From contig NZ_JBDOIO010000003.1 in assembly GCF_039831995.1 (NCBI RefSeq), positions 1,054,001-1,118,000 of the forward strand: a stretch of 64,000 nucleotides of DNA, in the 5' to 3' direction. The notes beneath the pieces were generated by a model. It was not told the origin of the DNA. It ran no database searches and saw only the letters and a program-made list of their open reading frames with translations. This DNA comes from Paenibacillus pabuli. Its GTDB lineage: Bacteria; Bacillota; Bacilli; Paenibacillales; Paenibacillaceae. Positions 28,129-36,606 of the stretch are shown piece after piece; the first letter of the stretch is position 1; every line of letters begins with the position of its first letter. Made by a program: the position numbers and the translations under genes.

Positions 28129-28159
28129 CTTATTCCATCCCTTCTTAGTCATCCGATTA

Positions 28160-29047
28160 TTATTCTTTCACTGCACCGAGAACAATTCCGTGGATCAAAT
28201 AACGCTGTAAAAAAGGGTAAATCAGTAATATCGGGATCATGGAGACCAAAATCTTGGCAGAATTCAATGTGGTGTTAGAAATTTTATTATATTGCTGTAG
28301 CTGTTCAACGGAGAGATTTTGCATTTGGTCTCGTGTAAGACTGAGCTGCTGCAGATAAGTCTGGAGCGGTATTTTGGAGCTGTCATTGATCAGAATGATG
28401 CCGTCAAAGAAGTTATTCCAGTGTCCAACGATGACAAATAACATAATGGTCGCCAGACTTGGCATCGAGATCGGAATGAAGATTTTGAGCAAAATTTTCA
28501 TTGGACCCGCGCCGTCAATAAATGCAGCCTCTTCGAGTTCCTTGGGAATTCCCTTGAAGAAGTTCATGAGAAGAATTACATTGAATACAGGAACCGCACC
28601 CGGCAGAATCAACGCCCATATGCTGTTGATCAATCCGAGCTTGCTAATCACCATGTACCATGGAACAATCCCCCCGCTGAATAGCATCGTAAATACAATT
28701 ATCCACATGTATGTGTTCCGTGATCTGAACTGTGTGACGCTCCGTGACAACGGATAGGCCATAAGGATGGTCAGAATCATATTAATTGCACCGCCCAGCA
28801 GCACCCGTTCAACCGATATCAGAAAAGCATTCCAGAACTTCGTATCTTTCAAAATCTGTGCGTAGGAAGAGAAGTTCAGTTCCACTGGAAAAAAGTAGAC
28901 CCGGCCGGCATTAACAGCCGTACTGCTGCTGACGGAGACCATAATCGTATTTACGATCGGAGCCAGGGACATGAATGTGATCAGGATCAACGTGAACATA
29001 ATCAACAGGCGGGATAACCTGGAACCGAGTGTTTTGGATTGAATCAT
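28160..29047 (-). CDS. ABC sugar importer permease, YtcP type
   Basis: A permease of about 295 aa with six membrane segments, the EAA loop EEAAFIDGAGPMKILLKIFI and a C-terminal LGAVKE. The frame is open further upstream (to 29080), but the ATG at 29047 has AGGAGGG in front. It partners with the LplB-type permease that ends 10 bp before it and lies 31 bp ahead of the GH76 gene, so import and cleavage genes share one operon. Confidence 0.92.
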   Translation of the reverse strand: MIQSKTLGSRLSRLLIMFTLILITFMSLAPIVNTIMVSVSSSTAVNAGRVYFFPVELNFSSYAQILKDTKFWNAFLISVERVLLGGAINMILTILMAYPLSRSVTQFRSRNTYMWIIVFTMLFSGGIVPWYMVISKLGLINSIWALILPGAVPVFNVILLMNFFKGIPKELEEAAFIDGAGPMKILLKIFIPISMPSLATIMLFVIVGHWNNFFDGIILINDSSKIPLQTYLQQLSLTRDQMQNLSVEQLQQYNKISNTTLNSAKILVSMIPILLIYPFLQRYLIHGIVLGAVKE

Positions 29048-29057
29048 GCTAACCCTC

Positions 29058-30008
29058 CTAGAAGATTCTGTACCCCGCATACTTCGAAGCCAGCCGGTAC
29101 GAGATGACGATCAGAACAAAGCTGATAACCGATTTCATCAAACCAATGGCCGTCGCGAATGAATACTGCATGTTAATCAGACCCATGCGGTACACGAAGG
29201 TATCAATGATATCACCCGTTTCATATACAAGTGGATTATACAGGTTGAATACCTGATCGAATCCTGCATTGAGCACATTCCCAAGGCTCAGCGTACCCAG
29301 AAGGATAATGGTTGGGAACATTCCCGGGAGCGTGATGTTTAAAGTCTGTTTCCAGCGATTCGCACCGTCCATTGCAGCGGATTCGTACAAGGCAGGGTTA
29401 ATCGCCGTTAATGCAGCCAGATAGACAATGGTTCCGTAACCAAACTCCTTCCAGGTATCTGTTACGATTAACAGAGGCCTGAACCAATCATTGCTCGCCA
29501 AAAACATAATGCGCTCCAAACCGAGAATTTCAAGGAAATTATTTATCATGCCGTCAAAGGAAAATATCATGGTCAGCATCGTACCCAGGACAACCCAAGA
29601 CATAAAGTGAGGTAAGTACACAATGGTTTGAATCGAACTCTTGAACACTTTCAGACGCACCTCATTAAGCAGAAGGGCAAAAACGATTGGGACAATTAAT
29701 CCCAGCACAATTTTCCCGACCGCAATCACCAGCGTATTTACAAATATCTGCTTCGCGTCCGGCAGTTGAAACATATAAGTGAAGTTACTAAGTCCTGCCC
29801 ATTTGGAACCGAATATACCTTTGGCAGGAATGAACTTCTGGAAGGCTATGATTACGCCAAACATGGGCACTATGGAGAAAATGAACAGCATGACCATGCC
29901 GGGCAGCAGCATAAAATGGTAGGTCATTTCATCAAATCGCTTACGTTTCTTTTTGCCTGGGTAACTTACTTCCGTCTTTGGATGTATCGTCGCCTCCGCT
30001 TGTGCCAT
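29058..30008 (-). CDS. ABC sugar importer permease, LplB type
   Basis: A permease of about 316 aa with six membrane segments, the N-terminal FMLLPGMVMLFIFSIVPMFG and the EAA loop ESAAMDGANRWKQTLNITLP. Two starts are possible: an ATG at 30026 with AGGAGG only 4 bp upstream, and an ATG at 30008 with GGAGGTGA at an optimal 8-bp spacing; the second is chosen. The N-terminal tail before the first membrane segment is Lys/Arg-rich (GKKKRKRF). It lies downstream of the lipoprotein gene and a stem-loop. Confidence 0.9.
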   Translation of the reverse strand: MAQAEATIHPKTEVSYPGKKKRKRFDEMTYHFMLLPGMVMLFIFSIVPMFGVIIAFQKFIPAKGIFGSKWAGLSNFTYMFQLPDAKQIFVNTLVIAVGKIVLGLIVPIVFALLLNEVRLKVFKSSIQTIVYLPHFMSWVVLGTMLTMIFSFDGMINNFLEILGLERIMFLASNDWFRPLLIVTDTWKEFGYGTIVYLAALTAINPALYESAAMDGANRWKQTLNITLPGMFPTIILLGTLSLGNVLNAGFDQVFNLYNPLVYETGDIIDTFVYRMGLINMQYSFATAIGLMKSVISFVLIVISYRLASKYAGYRIF

Positions 30009-30065
30009 TGCCCGTTTCACCTCCATCCTGCCTCCTGTAGGCAGGTCTTATCGGTAAAAGCGCAT

Positions 30066-30091
30066 GCGGAAGTCCAGCATCAGGCTTCCGC
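30066..30091 (-). promoter_or_regulatory. Stem-loop behind binding-lipoprotein gene, no T-run
   Basis: Arms GCGGAAG (30066-30072) and CTTCCGC (30085-30091) lie 31 bp past the stop of the binding-protein gene, inside the operon, without a T-run on the minus strand. The position mirrors the hairpin at 12803-12849. Confidence 0.5.
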
Positions 30092-30122
30092 TATATTACG
30101 CTTCTACTACAATCCGGCTATT

Positions 30123-31760
30123 TTACCTTTTGCTCATTTCGTTGACTTCCTCAGTAATTTCGTCTCCACCCGTCCGTTTCCATGTGTCGACAAACGTATC
30201 AAATTCGTCAATAGAAGCTTGCCCCATAATAATTTTGAGGATTGTTTCCTCTTCGAGCTTCTGCAGGTTCGCCCACTTCAGCTTCATGGTCTCTGTTGTC
30301 CCATAAAAGCCTGCAGGAGTGACTTCCAGATTGGGATTATTCGCCTCACGCTGTCCCTCAATCCGTGAGAGGTATTCGCCGTATGTGTTTACGTCAACGG
30401 CATTCCCTTTCTCCTTGAATTCCTGATAGGCCTTGAATGAGACGACCCGGTCTTCCTGAACAGAGGAAGCATCTCCGGTCTCATCAGCTTTCATTAAATC
30501 TTCGTAATACCGCTTCAACACATCGTCATAATCGACTTGCATCGGAATCTGTGTTGGATCATTGTTCCAGCGGCTCGCATCAGTCAGCATCTCATCGGGA
30601 TGTTCCTTTTTGTAATTGATCGCATCCTCAGTTAAGGCATAGAGGAAATCCGTTGTGAGGTTGACTGACTTCATAATCGCTTCAGGGTGGGCAAAGTTCT
30701 TGTTTACTACAACAATACCGCCTCCTACCGGATCCTGCCGTATCGTTCTGAACTTGCCGTTATCGTCCAGTGGTGCCGATACTGCAACCCAAACTGCATC
30801 CGGATCTTGTTTGATGGAATCTTTGTAGTTGGTATAGCCGATCCACCATGGATTAAAAACCATGCCCGCCTGTCCGTTGATCACCAGTGCCTCTTTCTCT
30901 TCACTCGACCGGACAGCAAATTGTTTATCAATCAAGCCTTCCTTATACATGGCACTAACCTCTGCCAGCGCTTGCTTCATCTCTGGCTGAACGGATCCGT
31001 ATACCACCTGGCCATCTTTCTCGATCCAGTTCATTGGAAACGCACCATGGGCCGCATATATTGGTGTAAAGTTCATCGCATTGGAATCCATCACCATGCC
31101 CACCGTCTTGCCTGTGCCAGATACGTCCTTCTCCACGAATGTTCTGGCGAGATTCCATACATCCTCAGCAGATTCCGGAAGCTTCGCGCCGACCTTATCC
31201 ACCCAATCTTTCCGGACCCACAGCAATTGATGCTGATTACCAATGTTCGTCATCGGAAGCCCCATGATTTTGCCGTCTACCTTAACCTGATCCAGCAGCA
31301 AGTCTCCGTAGGAGCCATAGATGCTCTTCACACCTTCGGATGCTGTTTTCTCGTAAACCTCTGTCATATCGGCAATCAGATCATTGTCAACTAACTGGTT
31401 AAATATCTCACGGCTGACCAGCATAACATCAGGCAGATCACCCGTGGTCATGGATAAGGACAGCTTCTGATCCATGTCGTCCGTTTCCCAAGCCACCTTG
31501 GCCTTGACGTTCACCCGATCTTCTACATAACGTGTGGCCAAATTGTCCTCAATGGTATCGCCGGGAGGCAAGTTATTCACATGGTTGGTATTACGACCTA
31601 TAGTAAATTCGACGGGTGTCTCATATTTGCCGTAAGGTTCGTAGTCCTGCTCCGATATCTGAGGCTGAGCGTTATCACTGTTTCCCCCGCTGCAGCCGCT
31701 GAATACAACCAGCGCCATACTGGCAATCAGCAGTGAAGCGATCTTACTGCGTTTGTTCAT
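30123..31760 (-). CDS. Extracellular sugar-binding lipoprotein of ABC importer
   Basis: A solute-binding lipoprotein of about 545 aa. The signal peptide ends in the lipobox FSGC with C23 lipidated; a short Ser/Gly linker and an SBP_bac_1-type fold follow. The frame is open to 31814 but the ATG at 31760 begins the signal peptide and has AAGGGGATGACAGG in front. It is the first gene of the operon with two permeases, GH76 and GH125, so its ligand is likely an alpha-1,6-mannan fragment (inference). A cre-like site lies 40 bp upstream. Confidence 0.92.
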   Translation of the reverse strand: MNKRSKIASLLIASMALVVFSGCSGGNSDNAQPQISEQDYEPYGKYETPVEFTIGRNTNHVNNLPPGDTIEDNLATRYVEDRVNVKAKVAWETDDMDQKLSLSMTTGDLPDVMLVSREIFNQLVDNDLIADMTEVYEKTASEGVKSIYGSYGDLLLDQVKVDGKIMGLPMTNIGNQHQLLWVRKDWVDKVGAKLPESAEDVWNLARTFVEKDVSGTGKTVGMVMDSNAMNFTPIYAAHGAFPMNWIEKDGQVVYGSVQPEMKQALAEVSAMYKEGLIDKQFAVRSSEEKEALVINGQAGMVFNPWWIGYTNYKDSIKQDPDAVWVAVSAPLDDNGKFRTIRQDPVGGGIVVVNKNFAHPEAIMKSVNLTTDFLYALTEDAINYKKEHPDEMLTDASRWNNDPTQIPMQVDYDDVLKRYYEDLMKADETGDASSVQEDRVVSFKAYQEFKEKGNAVDVNTYGEYLSRIEGQREANNPNLEVTPAGFYGTTETMKLKWANLQKLEEETILKIIMGQASIDEFDTFVDTWKRTGGDEITEEVNEMSKR

Positions 31761-31799
31761 CCTGTCATCCCCTTTATTTGATTTGCTTGATAACCAAAT

Positions 31800-31813
31800 T
31801 GTATGCGTTTTCA
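31800..31813 (-). promoter_or_regulatory. cre-like CcpA site upstream of importer/GH76/GH125 operon
   Basis: TGTATGCGTTTTCA differs at one position from the cre consensus TGWAANCGNTNWCA. It lies 40 bp upstream of the lipoprotein start codon, a typical place for carbon catabolite repression. The promoter boxes themselves were not assigned. Confidence 0.5.
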
Positions 31814-31913
31814 ATTTTGACGTATATGCAATTTTTTTCGGATATGTATTACTTTTTTCATGACCTCCATCTTCCTTCAGACAGAGTAGTTACCTTGTGA
31901 GGAAACCAAATAA

Positions 31914-31933
31914 GCGGCTGCCGCAGCAACCGC
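31914..31933 (-). terminator. Intrinsic terminator after the YesM-type kinase gene
   Basis: GCGGCTGC (31914-31921) pairs with GCAACCGC (31926-31933) with one G-U pair; on the minus strand it is followed by TTATTT. It lies about 40 bp past the kinase stop codon. The T-run is imperfect. Confidence 0.6.
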
Positions 31934-31971
31934 CTTCACTTCGTAACGTTTTATATTGGTTTAACTATTGT

Positions 31972-33627
31972 TTACGTTGAAGAGGCCGGAATCACCATAG
32001 ACACTTCTGTTCCGTGACCAGGTTCACTCCGAATGACGAGTCCATAATCCTGTCCGTAGTACAGCTTGATTCGGTCATTCACGTTACGTACGCCGCAACC
32101 CCCATTCTCACTGGTTAGCAACCGAGTGATCTGCTGAGGCGTCATGCCTACGCCGTTATCGGTAACGGCTAATTTTATGCCTTCGCTCACTCGTCCAATT
32201 GTAATCAGCAAGCAGTAATCCGTCGCTGCTGCTTCAACAAAGCCGTGTTTAATGGCATTTTCAACAATGGGCTGTAAAACAAAATGAATCACCTTCGCTT
32301 GCAATGCCTCTTCGTCAATATCGTAATCCACATCAAACAGACCATCGTTCATAATAAGCTGCAAATCCAGGTATGCCTTAATATGCTGGATTTCAGCTTC
32401 AATCGTGGTCATATGTCTCCCTTGGTTCAATGTCGTTCTGTAGAAGCGGGCTAATGCCGATACCATATAACTTGTTTCAATATCTGACTTCTTCTCGGCC
32501 CTCCACCGGATAAATGAGAGTGTATTATACAGAAAGTGAGGATTAATTTGGCTGATCAGTCTGTTATATTCGCTTTCCTTCTTGGCGATCTCAGCATGAT
32601 ACACCTGAGCGATCAGACTGTTGATCCTTCTGAGCATCTTACCGATACCGTTTGTCAGCTCACCAAATTCATCACGGGATGAACTCTGTATGATCACGTC
32701 CAGATTGTTTCGTTCCACCTTGTCGACCTTCGTCTTGAGACGAAGAATTCGGCGGGTAAAGTTATTGGAGATGATATATATCAGCAGAAAAGTAATGATC
32801 AGACTGAGGATAATGACAAACAGCGTAATTTGAAAAATGCTCATCGCATTCGCATACGCATTGGTATTTAGCAAACTATAATGGATCGTCCAGCCATTAC
32901 TGGCAAGGGATCGGCTCAAACTCAGGTCACCCTGCTCCCTTTTTACCACTTCGGCTGCAGCATTCTGCTCTCTGTTTTCCTGAAAAATGATTTGTTGATC
33001 CTGGGCTTCGATTTGAACGGATATGTGCTCAGACAGATTATCCAAATCCCCAAATATGCTGTCATGCTGTATGGATATGACCATGAAGTTGCTGTCTTTT
33101 GGATTGCTGATCAGTTCCTGAACCAGATAGAGCTTCTCCCCATCCACAATCCAGCGCCTGCCCCGGAAACCGTCGTACCATGTTTTGCTCCTGAGCTCCC
33201 CTATGGGCAAAATGTTATTGCGAATTCCGAGCAGTTCTCCGGAGGTATAGAAGGTGATTCCTTCAATATCATCGTCCATCAATTTGATGTTTGAGATCAT
33301 GGGCTCCATAATGTCACGAAAATCCAGGTACATCTGATAATAATTTTCATCATAGTCTTTGGTGAATATCTGCGAGAAATCTCGATTAAGTACCATAAAC
33401 TCACTTAGCGTATTGTAGCGATTGATTTTGTAATCCATAATGCTGGCTGCCTGCTCCAAGCTCGCTTCAGCTTCGCTTCGCAGCTCTTTCATCTGAATAC
33501 GATAGGATTGAATGAAGGAGAGCAGCCCAAGCAGAAGAATCGGAATGAGGGCAATAACGAGATGAGATAGTAATAATTTATTGCGGAACCTGATATCATT
33601 GAACCTGCTCTTGATCCACCCGATCAT
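31972..33627 (-). CDS. YesM-type sensor histidine kinase
   Basis: A kinase of about 551 aa. Two membrane segments (about residues 17-38 and 275-297) enclose an extracellular sensor domain; a HAMP linker (IISNNFTRRILRLKTKVDKV), a His_kinase domain with the phospho-acceptor in QINPHFLYNTLSFIRW, and an HATPase domain with VENAIKHGF and DNGVGM follow. The frame is open to 33711, but the ATG at 33627 is preceded by GCGGGGTG and gives the usual short cytoplasmic N-terminus. It overlaps the response-regulator gene by 32 bp. YesM/YesN pairs control neighbouring sugar importers, here presumably the mannan operon. Confidence 0.93.
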   Translation of the reverse strand: MIGWIKSRFNDIRFRNKLLLSHLVIALIPILLLGLLSFIQSYRIQMKELRSEAEASLEQAASIMDYKINRYNTLSEFMVLNRDFSQIFTKDYDENYYQMYLDFRDIMEPMISNIKLMDDDIEGITFYTSGELLGIRNNILPIGELRSKTWYDGFRGRRWIVDGEKLYLVQELISNPKDSNFMVISIQHDSIFGDLDNLSEHISVQIEAQDQQIIFQENREQNAAAEVVKREQGDLSLSRSLASNGWTIHYSLLNTNAYANAMSIFQITLFVIILSLIITFLLIYIISNNFTRRILRLKTKVDKVERNNLDVIIQSSSRDEFGELTNGIGKMLRRINSLIAQVYHAEIAKKESEYNRLISQINPHFLYNTLSFIRWRAEKKSDIETSYMVSALARFYRTTLNQGRHMTTIEAEIQHIKAYLDLQLIMNDGLFDVDYDIDEEALQAKVIHFVLQPIVENAIKHGFVEAAATDYCLLITIGRVSEGIKLAVTDNGVGMTPQQITRLLTSENGGCGVRNVNDRIKLYYGQDYGLVIRSEPGHGTEVSMVIPASST

Positions 33628-34348
33628 GAAGCACCCCGCACTCTCTGAACTGTAACGGACTAACGCCGAACTTGTTTTTGAACAGCTTGGCAAAATAAGA
33701 ATGGTTGTCAATGCCTACAGCCATCGCAACATCATTAATCTTCATATTAGAGTGAGCAAGCAGATGGCTTGCACGGCTCAAGCGGTAATCCGTCAAATAT
33801 TTGGAGAAGTTCTCTCCGGTTTCTTTCTTAAACAGGATGCTTAAATATCCAGGAGACAGATACACATCGTGAGCTGCTTCTGTTAGAGAGATATCTTTCT
33901 GATGATTATCCTTCACATAGTCCTTAACCTGCCGGATCACCCTCATTTCCATGGTTTCAGGCTCAGGCTTCCCAGCGTACGGACTCATCTTCGTAATATC
34001 CACCATCACTTGCAGAAACTCTTCCTTCACAAGCGGTTTGAGCAGATAATTGACGACACCCAACCGAATCGCACTACGCGCGTATTCAAACTCATCGTAT
34101 CCGCTGCAAATGACAATATCTATATTCTGCTGCGTTTTGCGTGCGATCTTGCTAAGTTCCAGTCCGTCCATGAGTGGCATTTTAACATCGGTAATCAGAA
34201 TATCAATCGTATTTCGTACCAATAGCTGCTCTGCTTTCTTTCCGTTCTCCGCTTCCATGATGTGAAAAGGAAAGCCATAACGTGCGATCAATTCCTTGAT
34301 TCCTTCTCTTTGAACACACTCATCATCCACAACAAGAACATTAAACAT
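33596..34348 (-). CDS. YesN-type response regulator (REC plus AraC)
   Basis: A 250-aa regulator. The receiver domain has the acidic pocket VVDDE and the phosphorylation site D54 in LITDVKMPLMDG; K104-type lysine occurs in NYLLKPL. The C-terminal AraC double helix-turn-helix contains VYLSPGYLSILFKKETGENF and VAMAVGIDNHSYFAKLFKNK. The start is the ATG at 34348 with AAAGGAGATG. It is the first gene of the two-component operon and is coupled to the kinase gene by overlap. Likely activator of the adjacent importer/GH76/GH125 operon. Confidence 0.93.
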   Translation of the reverse strand: MFNVLVVDDECVQREGIKELIARYGFPFHIMEAENGKKAEQLLVRNTIDILITDVKMPLMDGLELSKIARKTQQNIDIVICSGYDEFEYARSAIRLGVVNYLLKPLVKEEFLQVMVDITKMSPYAGKPEPETMEMRVIRQVKDYVKDNHQKDISLTEAAHDVYLSPGYLSILFKKETGENFSKYLTDYRLSRASHLLAHSNMKINDVAMAVGIDNHSYFAKLFKNKFGVSPLQFRECGVLHDRVDQEQVQ

Positions 34349-34501
34349 CAAGACATCTCCTTTGCGCGTGAAAGTGAGAGGATAACCTGCTGGAAAATCT
34401 CTTCGTTATTCATGGTATGTCAGTTACAACGTAGTATATCATAGAATGAAGAAAGGGCTTTCATTTATATAACTATTTTCAGTTCCGTGTTTTATTAAAT
34501 A

Positions 34502-34525
34502 AAAAAAGCCGCTATAACAGCGACT
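34502..34525 (-). terminator. Intrinsic terminator (recurring type) after GNAT gene
   Basis: On the minus strand AAGTCGCT pairs with AGCGGCTT around TGTTAT, followed by TTTTT. It belongs to a recurring hairpin type with a conserved T-G pair; other copies at 39010, 53337, 55143 and 56727. Confidence 0.8.
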
Positions 34526-34596
34526 TCATTGCTCATGATGATCAAAAAATTATTCACCATCTGTCTCATCATATTGTACTTACCTGAATCTTTCGT

Positions 34597-35103
34597 TTAA
34601 GAAATGTGGATTGCCTTTTCCATAATAAAATCATCCATTACAAAACCATTGCCGATATCCGCAACCTGTTCCCGGACAGTTCGGAATCCTTTTTTCTCAT
34701 AGACAGCAATACTTGATTCGTTATGACGATTGACAGTTAACCAGATCAGATGAATACCTCGTTCCATACATAGCTTCTCCAGAAAAGCAAACGCTAGGCT
34801 GGCGTAGCCTTGGCCCCTGTGTTCCTTGCCGATGTAAAATTTACTCAGGAACATTTTATCTTCCTCTACTCTTACAGACATGTAGCCGACAGGCGTTTCT
34901 TCACGTTGAATGAAGTAATATTCATAACCCTGCTCATGAATTTGTTCTGTTATGGCTGATTCAGATTGGTATTTTTGGATCATGTAATCAATCTGTTCAA
35001 GCGTAATGATGGATACGTAATACTCCTGCCAAATCTCGGCGGCCAATCGGGACAATTCAGCGATTTCTTCTAATGTGCTAACTTGCGGAAATATAAGATT
35101 CAT
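34597..35103 (-). CDS. GNAT family N-acetyltransferase
   Basis: A 168-aa acetyltransferase. The acetyl-CoA binding motif is FYIGKEHRGQGYASLAFAFL (R/Q-x-x-G-x-G/A at HRGQGYA), followed by LTVNRHNESSIAVYEKKGFR, the typical motif B. The layout resembles the PaiA/YkkB-type small-molecule acetyltransferases; the acceptor is unknown. It stands alone with its own terminator downstream. Confidence 0.88.
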   Translation of the reverse strand: MNLIFPQVSTLEEIAELSRLAAEIWQEYYVSIITLEQIDYMIQKYQSESAITEQIHEQGYEYYFIQREETPVGYMSVRVEEDKMFLSKFYIGKEHRGQGYASLAFAFLEKLCMERGIHLIWLTVNRHNESSIAVYEKKGFRTVREQVADIGNGFVMDDFIMEKAIHIS

Positions 35104-35209
35104 AGATAGCCTGCCTTTCTTAGATCTCTCTCCTATTGATTCAGACTACCTAAATAGTATCAAATATTCCGGGGAAATGTTAGCCACATCAAGTTTGAAT
35201 CTTTTTCAT

Positions 35210-36124
35210 TTACGTATTTAATATCGGTATCTCGCTGAGCAGATTTCTTATATAAATCGCGTCCCACGGCATATGCTCGGTTATGCCCAGGCCCACGACC
35301 TCCGTTTCTTCCGACAGCTCCTTAATCAAATGCAGAAGCTTAGGTAATTGCATGGTTCCCGCAGGTGAGAAAACATACGGCTCGTCAGGGTTAGCAAACA
35401 GCAATGAGCGAAATTTTTGGGGATCCAGTACGTCCAAATCGAGGTGAATCGCCAGGTGTTTGATATTACTTTCTCTAATCCATTTTTTGATCGCATCTGG
35501 ATTATTGGATAGCTCCTCTGTTCCAGCTGTTTTGATCCCCAGTCTTTGAATGACTTCCGTGTCCGATTCCTTCGAATACACACCCATTCTTTCGAATGCT
35601 TCCGAGATAACTTTTGCTTCTTGCTCCGTAGGAACGGCCAATCCCGCCATAAAGATATTTTCGGGCTTCAGAGGAACCTTCACATGGCTCGAGAACTCCT
35701 CATCTCCCTCACCCAGAAGATTCCCGAGTGGTAGCGTATGTCCGTTATCATAGCCAACATATCGAACTAAATCACTGTGTGCATCAATCCAAATTAACCC
35801 GAGGTCGCCACCATATCGTTCGTTAAGATAGGCAAAAGGAGCCTGTTCGACCAAGCAGTCGCCTCCAAACATAATAATGCGATCCGGCTTGTGAGCCTGG
35901 ATGATATGCTCGGCAGCCTCCAGTTGTTCTATTAGTTGTGTTCTTCCATTCATGCCGTTCTCGTTCACAAGTGGAGTTCCATCATAAGGTTGAACAGGGA
36001 CTTTAATGAGTGGTTGATCATTATCTGGAGCCAGCCAGGCTAGAAGTTCGGCACCAAAAGAATAGTTAGGATTATTGCCTCCTTGCCACTGTGGCATTAG
36101 CAGGCGTATTGTTTTTGTAGACAT
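35210..36124 (-). CDS. Arginase/agmatinase-fold (ureohydrolase) protein
   Basis: A 304-aa protein of the arginase superfamily, which hydrolyses guanidino compounds using two Mn2+ ions. Metal motifs are WIDAHSD (D114, H116, D118) and LDLDVLDP (D229, D231); the first ligand motif reads GGDC at 87-90, with Cys in place of the usual His. A His lies in GYDNGHTLPLG. The substrate is not evident, and the changed ligand suggests a non-arginase member. It is divergent from an HxlR-type regulator across a 105-bp region with an inverted repeat. Confidence 0.85.
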   Translation of the reverse strand: MSTKTIRLLMPQWQGGNNPNYSFGAELLAWLAPDNDQPLIKVPVQPYDGTPLVNENGMNGRTQLIEQLEAAEHIIQAHKPDRIIMFGGDCLVEQAPFAYLNERYGGDLGLIWIDAHSDLVRYVGYDNGHTLPLGNLLGEGDEEFSSHVKVPLKPENIFMAGLAVPTEQEAKVISEAFERMGVYSKESDTEVIQRLGIKTAGTEELSNNPDAIKKWIRESNIKHLAIHLDLDVLDPQKFRSLLFANPDEPYVFSPAGTMQLPKLLHLIKELSEETEVVGLGITEHMPWDAIYIRNLLSEIPILNT

Positions 36125-36181
36125 GCGATACTCTCCTTTACTTGAAAGTAAGGCTAGTATAAACTGAACGAGAATAATATC

Positions 36182-36210
36182 GTAGTACGCACTTTAATGA
36201 TAGGTACTAC
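36182..36210. promoter_or_regulatory. Inverted repeat between arginase-fold and HxlR genes
   Basis: Perfect 7-bp arms GTAGTAC (36182-36188) and GTACTAC (36204-36210), 15 bp apart. The position 20 bp upstream of the HxlR start fits an autoregulatory operator controlling both divergent genes (inference). Confidence 0.5.
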
Positions 36211-36229
36211 CCGGAAGGATAGTGTACAT

Positions 36230-36568
36230 ATGAGCATGGCTGAATATAAAGGTAAAGTGAAGAACATCCAGGATACCCCCTTTGGTTATACGGTGTCTGT
36301 AATCGGGGGTAAATGGAAAATGGTGATCCTCTACCTCTTGGCTGAAGGTCAAACCGTTCGATTCAATGATCTAAAGAGGCAGATTGGAGCGATTACGTAC
36401 AAAATGTTAAGTTCACAACTTAAAGAATTGGAAGCAGATGGTCTGGTGAGCCGGAAGGAATATCCACAAGTCCCTCCCAAAGTCGAGTACAGTCTCACCG
36501 CCAAAGCAGAGAGCCTGCTACCGATTATGGAGGAGTTATGTGAATGGGGAGTGAAGAATCAACCATAA
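36230..36568 (+). CDS. HxlR-family transcriptional regulator
   Basis: A winged-helix regulator of about 112 aa. Family blocks are SVIGGKWKMVILYLL, RFNDLKRQIGAITYKMLSSQ, LKELEADGLVSRKEYPQVPP and KVEYSLTAKAESLLPIM. The frame is open to 36197, but the ATG at 36230 has GGAAGGAT upstream and gives a normal length. No conserved redox cysteine is seen near the N-terminus, unlike YodB/CatR/HypR. It probably regulates the divergent arginase-fold gene. Confidence 0.9.
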   Translation: MSMAEYKGKVKNIQDTPFGYTVSVIGGKWKMVILYLLAEGQTVRFNDLKRQIGAITYKMLSSQLKELEADGLVSRKEYPQVPPKVEYSLTAKAESLLPIMEELCEWGVKNQP

Positions 36569-36606
36569 CTCGTATCAAGGGATTCCATGATTTCTTAATT
36601 TCAAAT

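Noticed and set aside
27631..28278. 215-aa plus-strand open frame
   Set aside because: Antisense to GH76 and the permease end; no ribosome binding site or recognisable motif.
30687..31394. 235-aa plus-strand open frame
   Set aside because: Antisense to the binding-lipoprotein gene; His/Arg/Ile-rich shadow composition.
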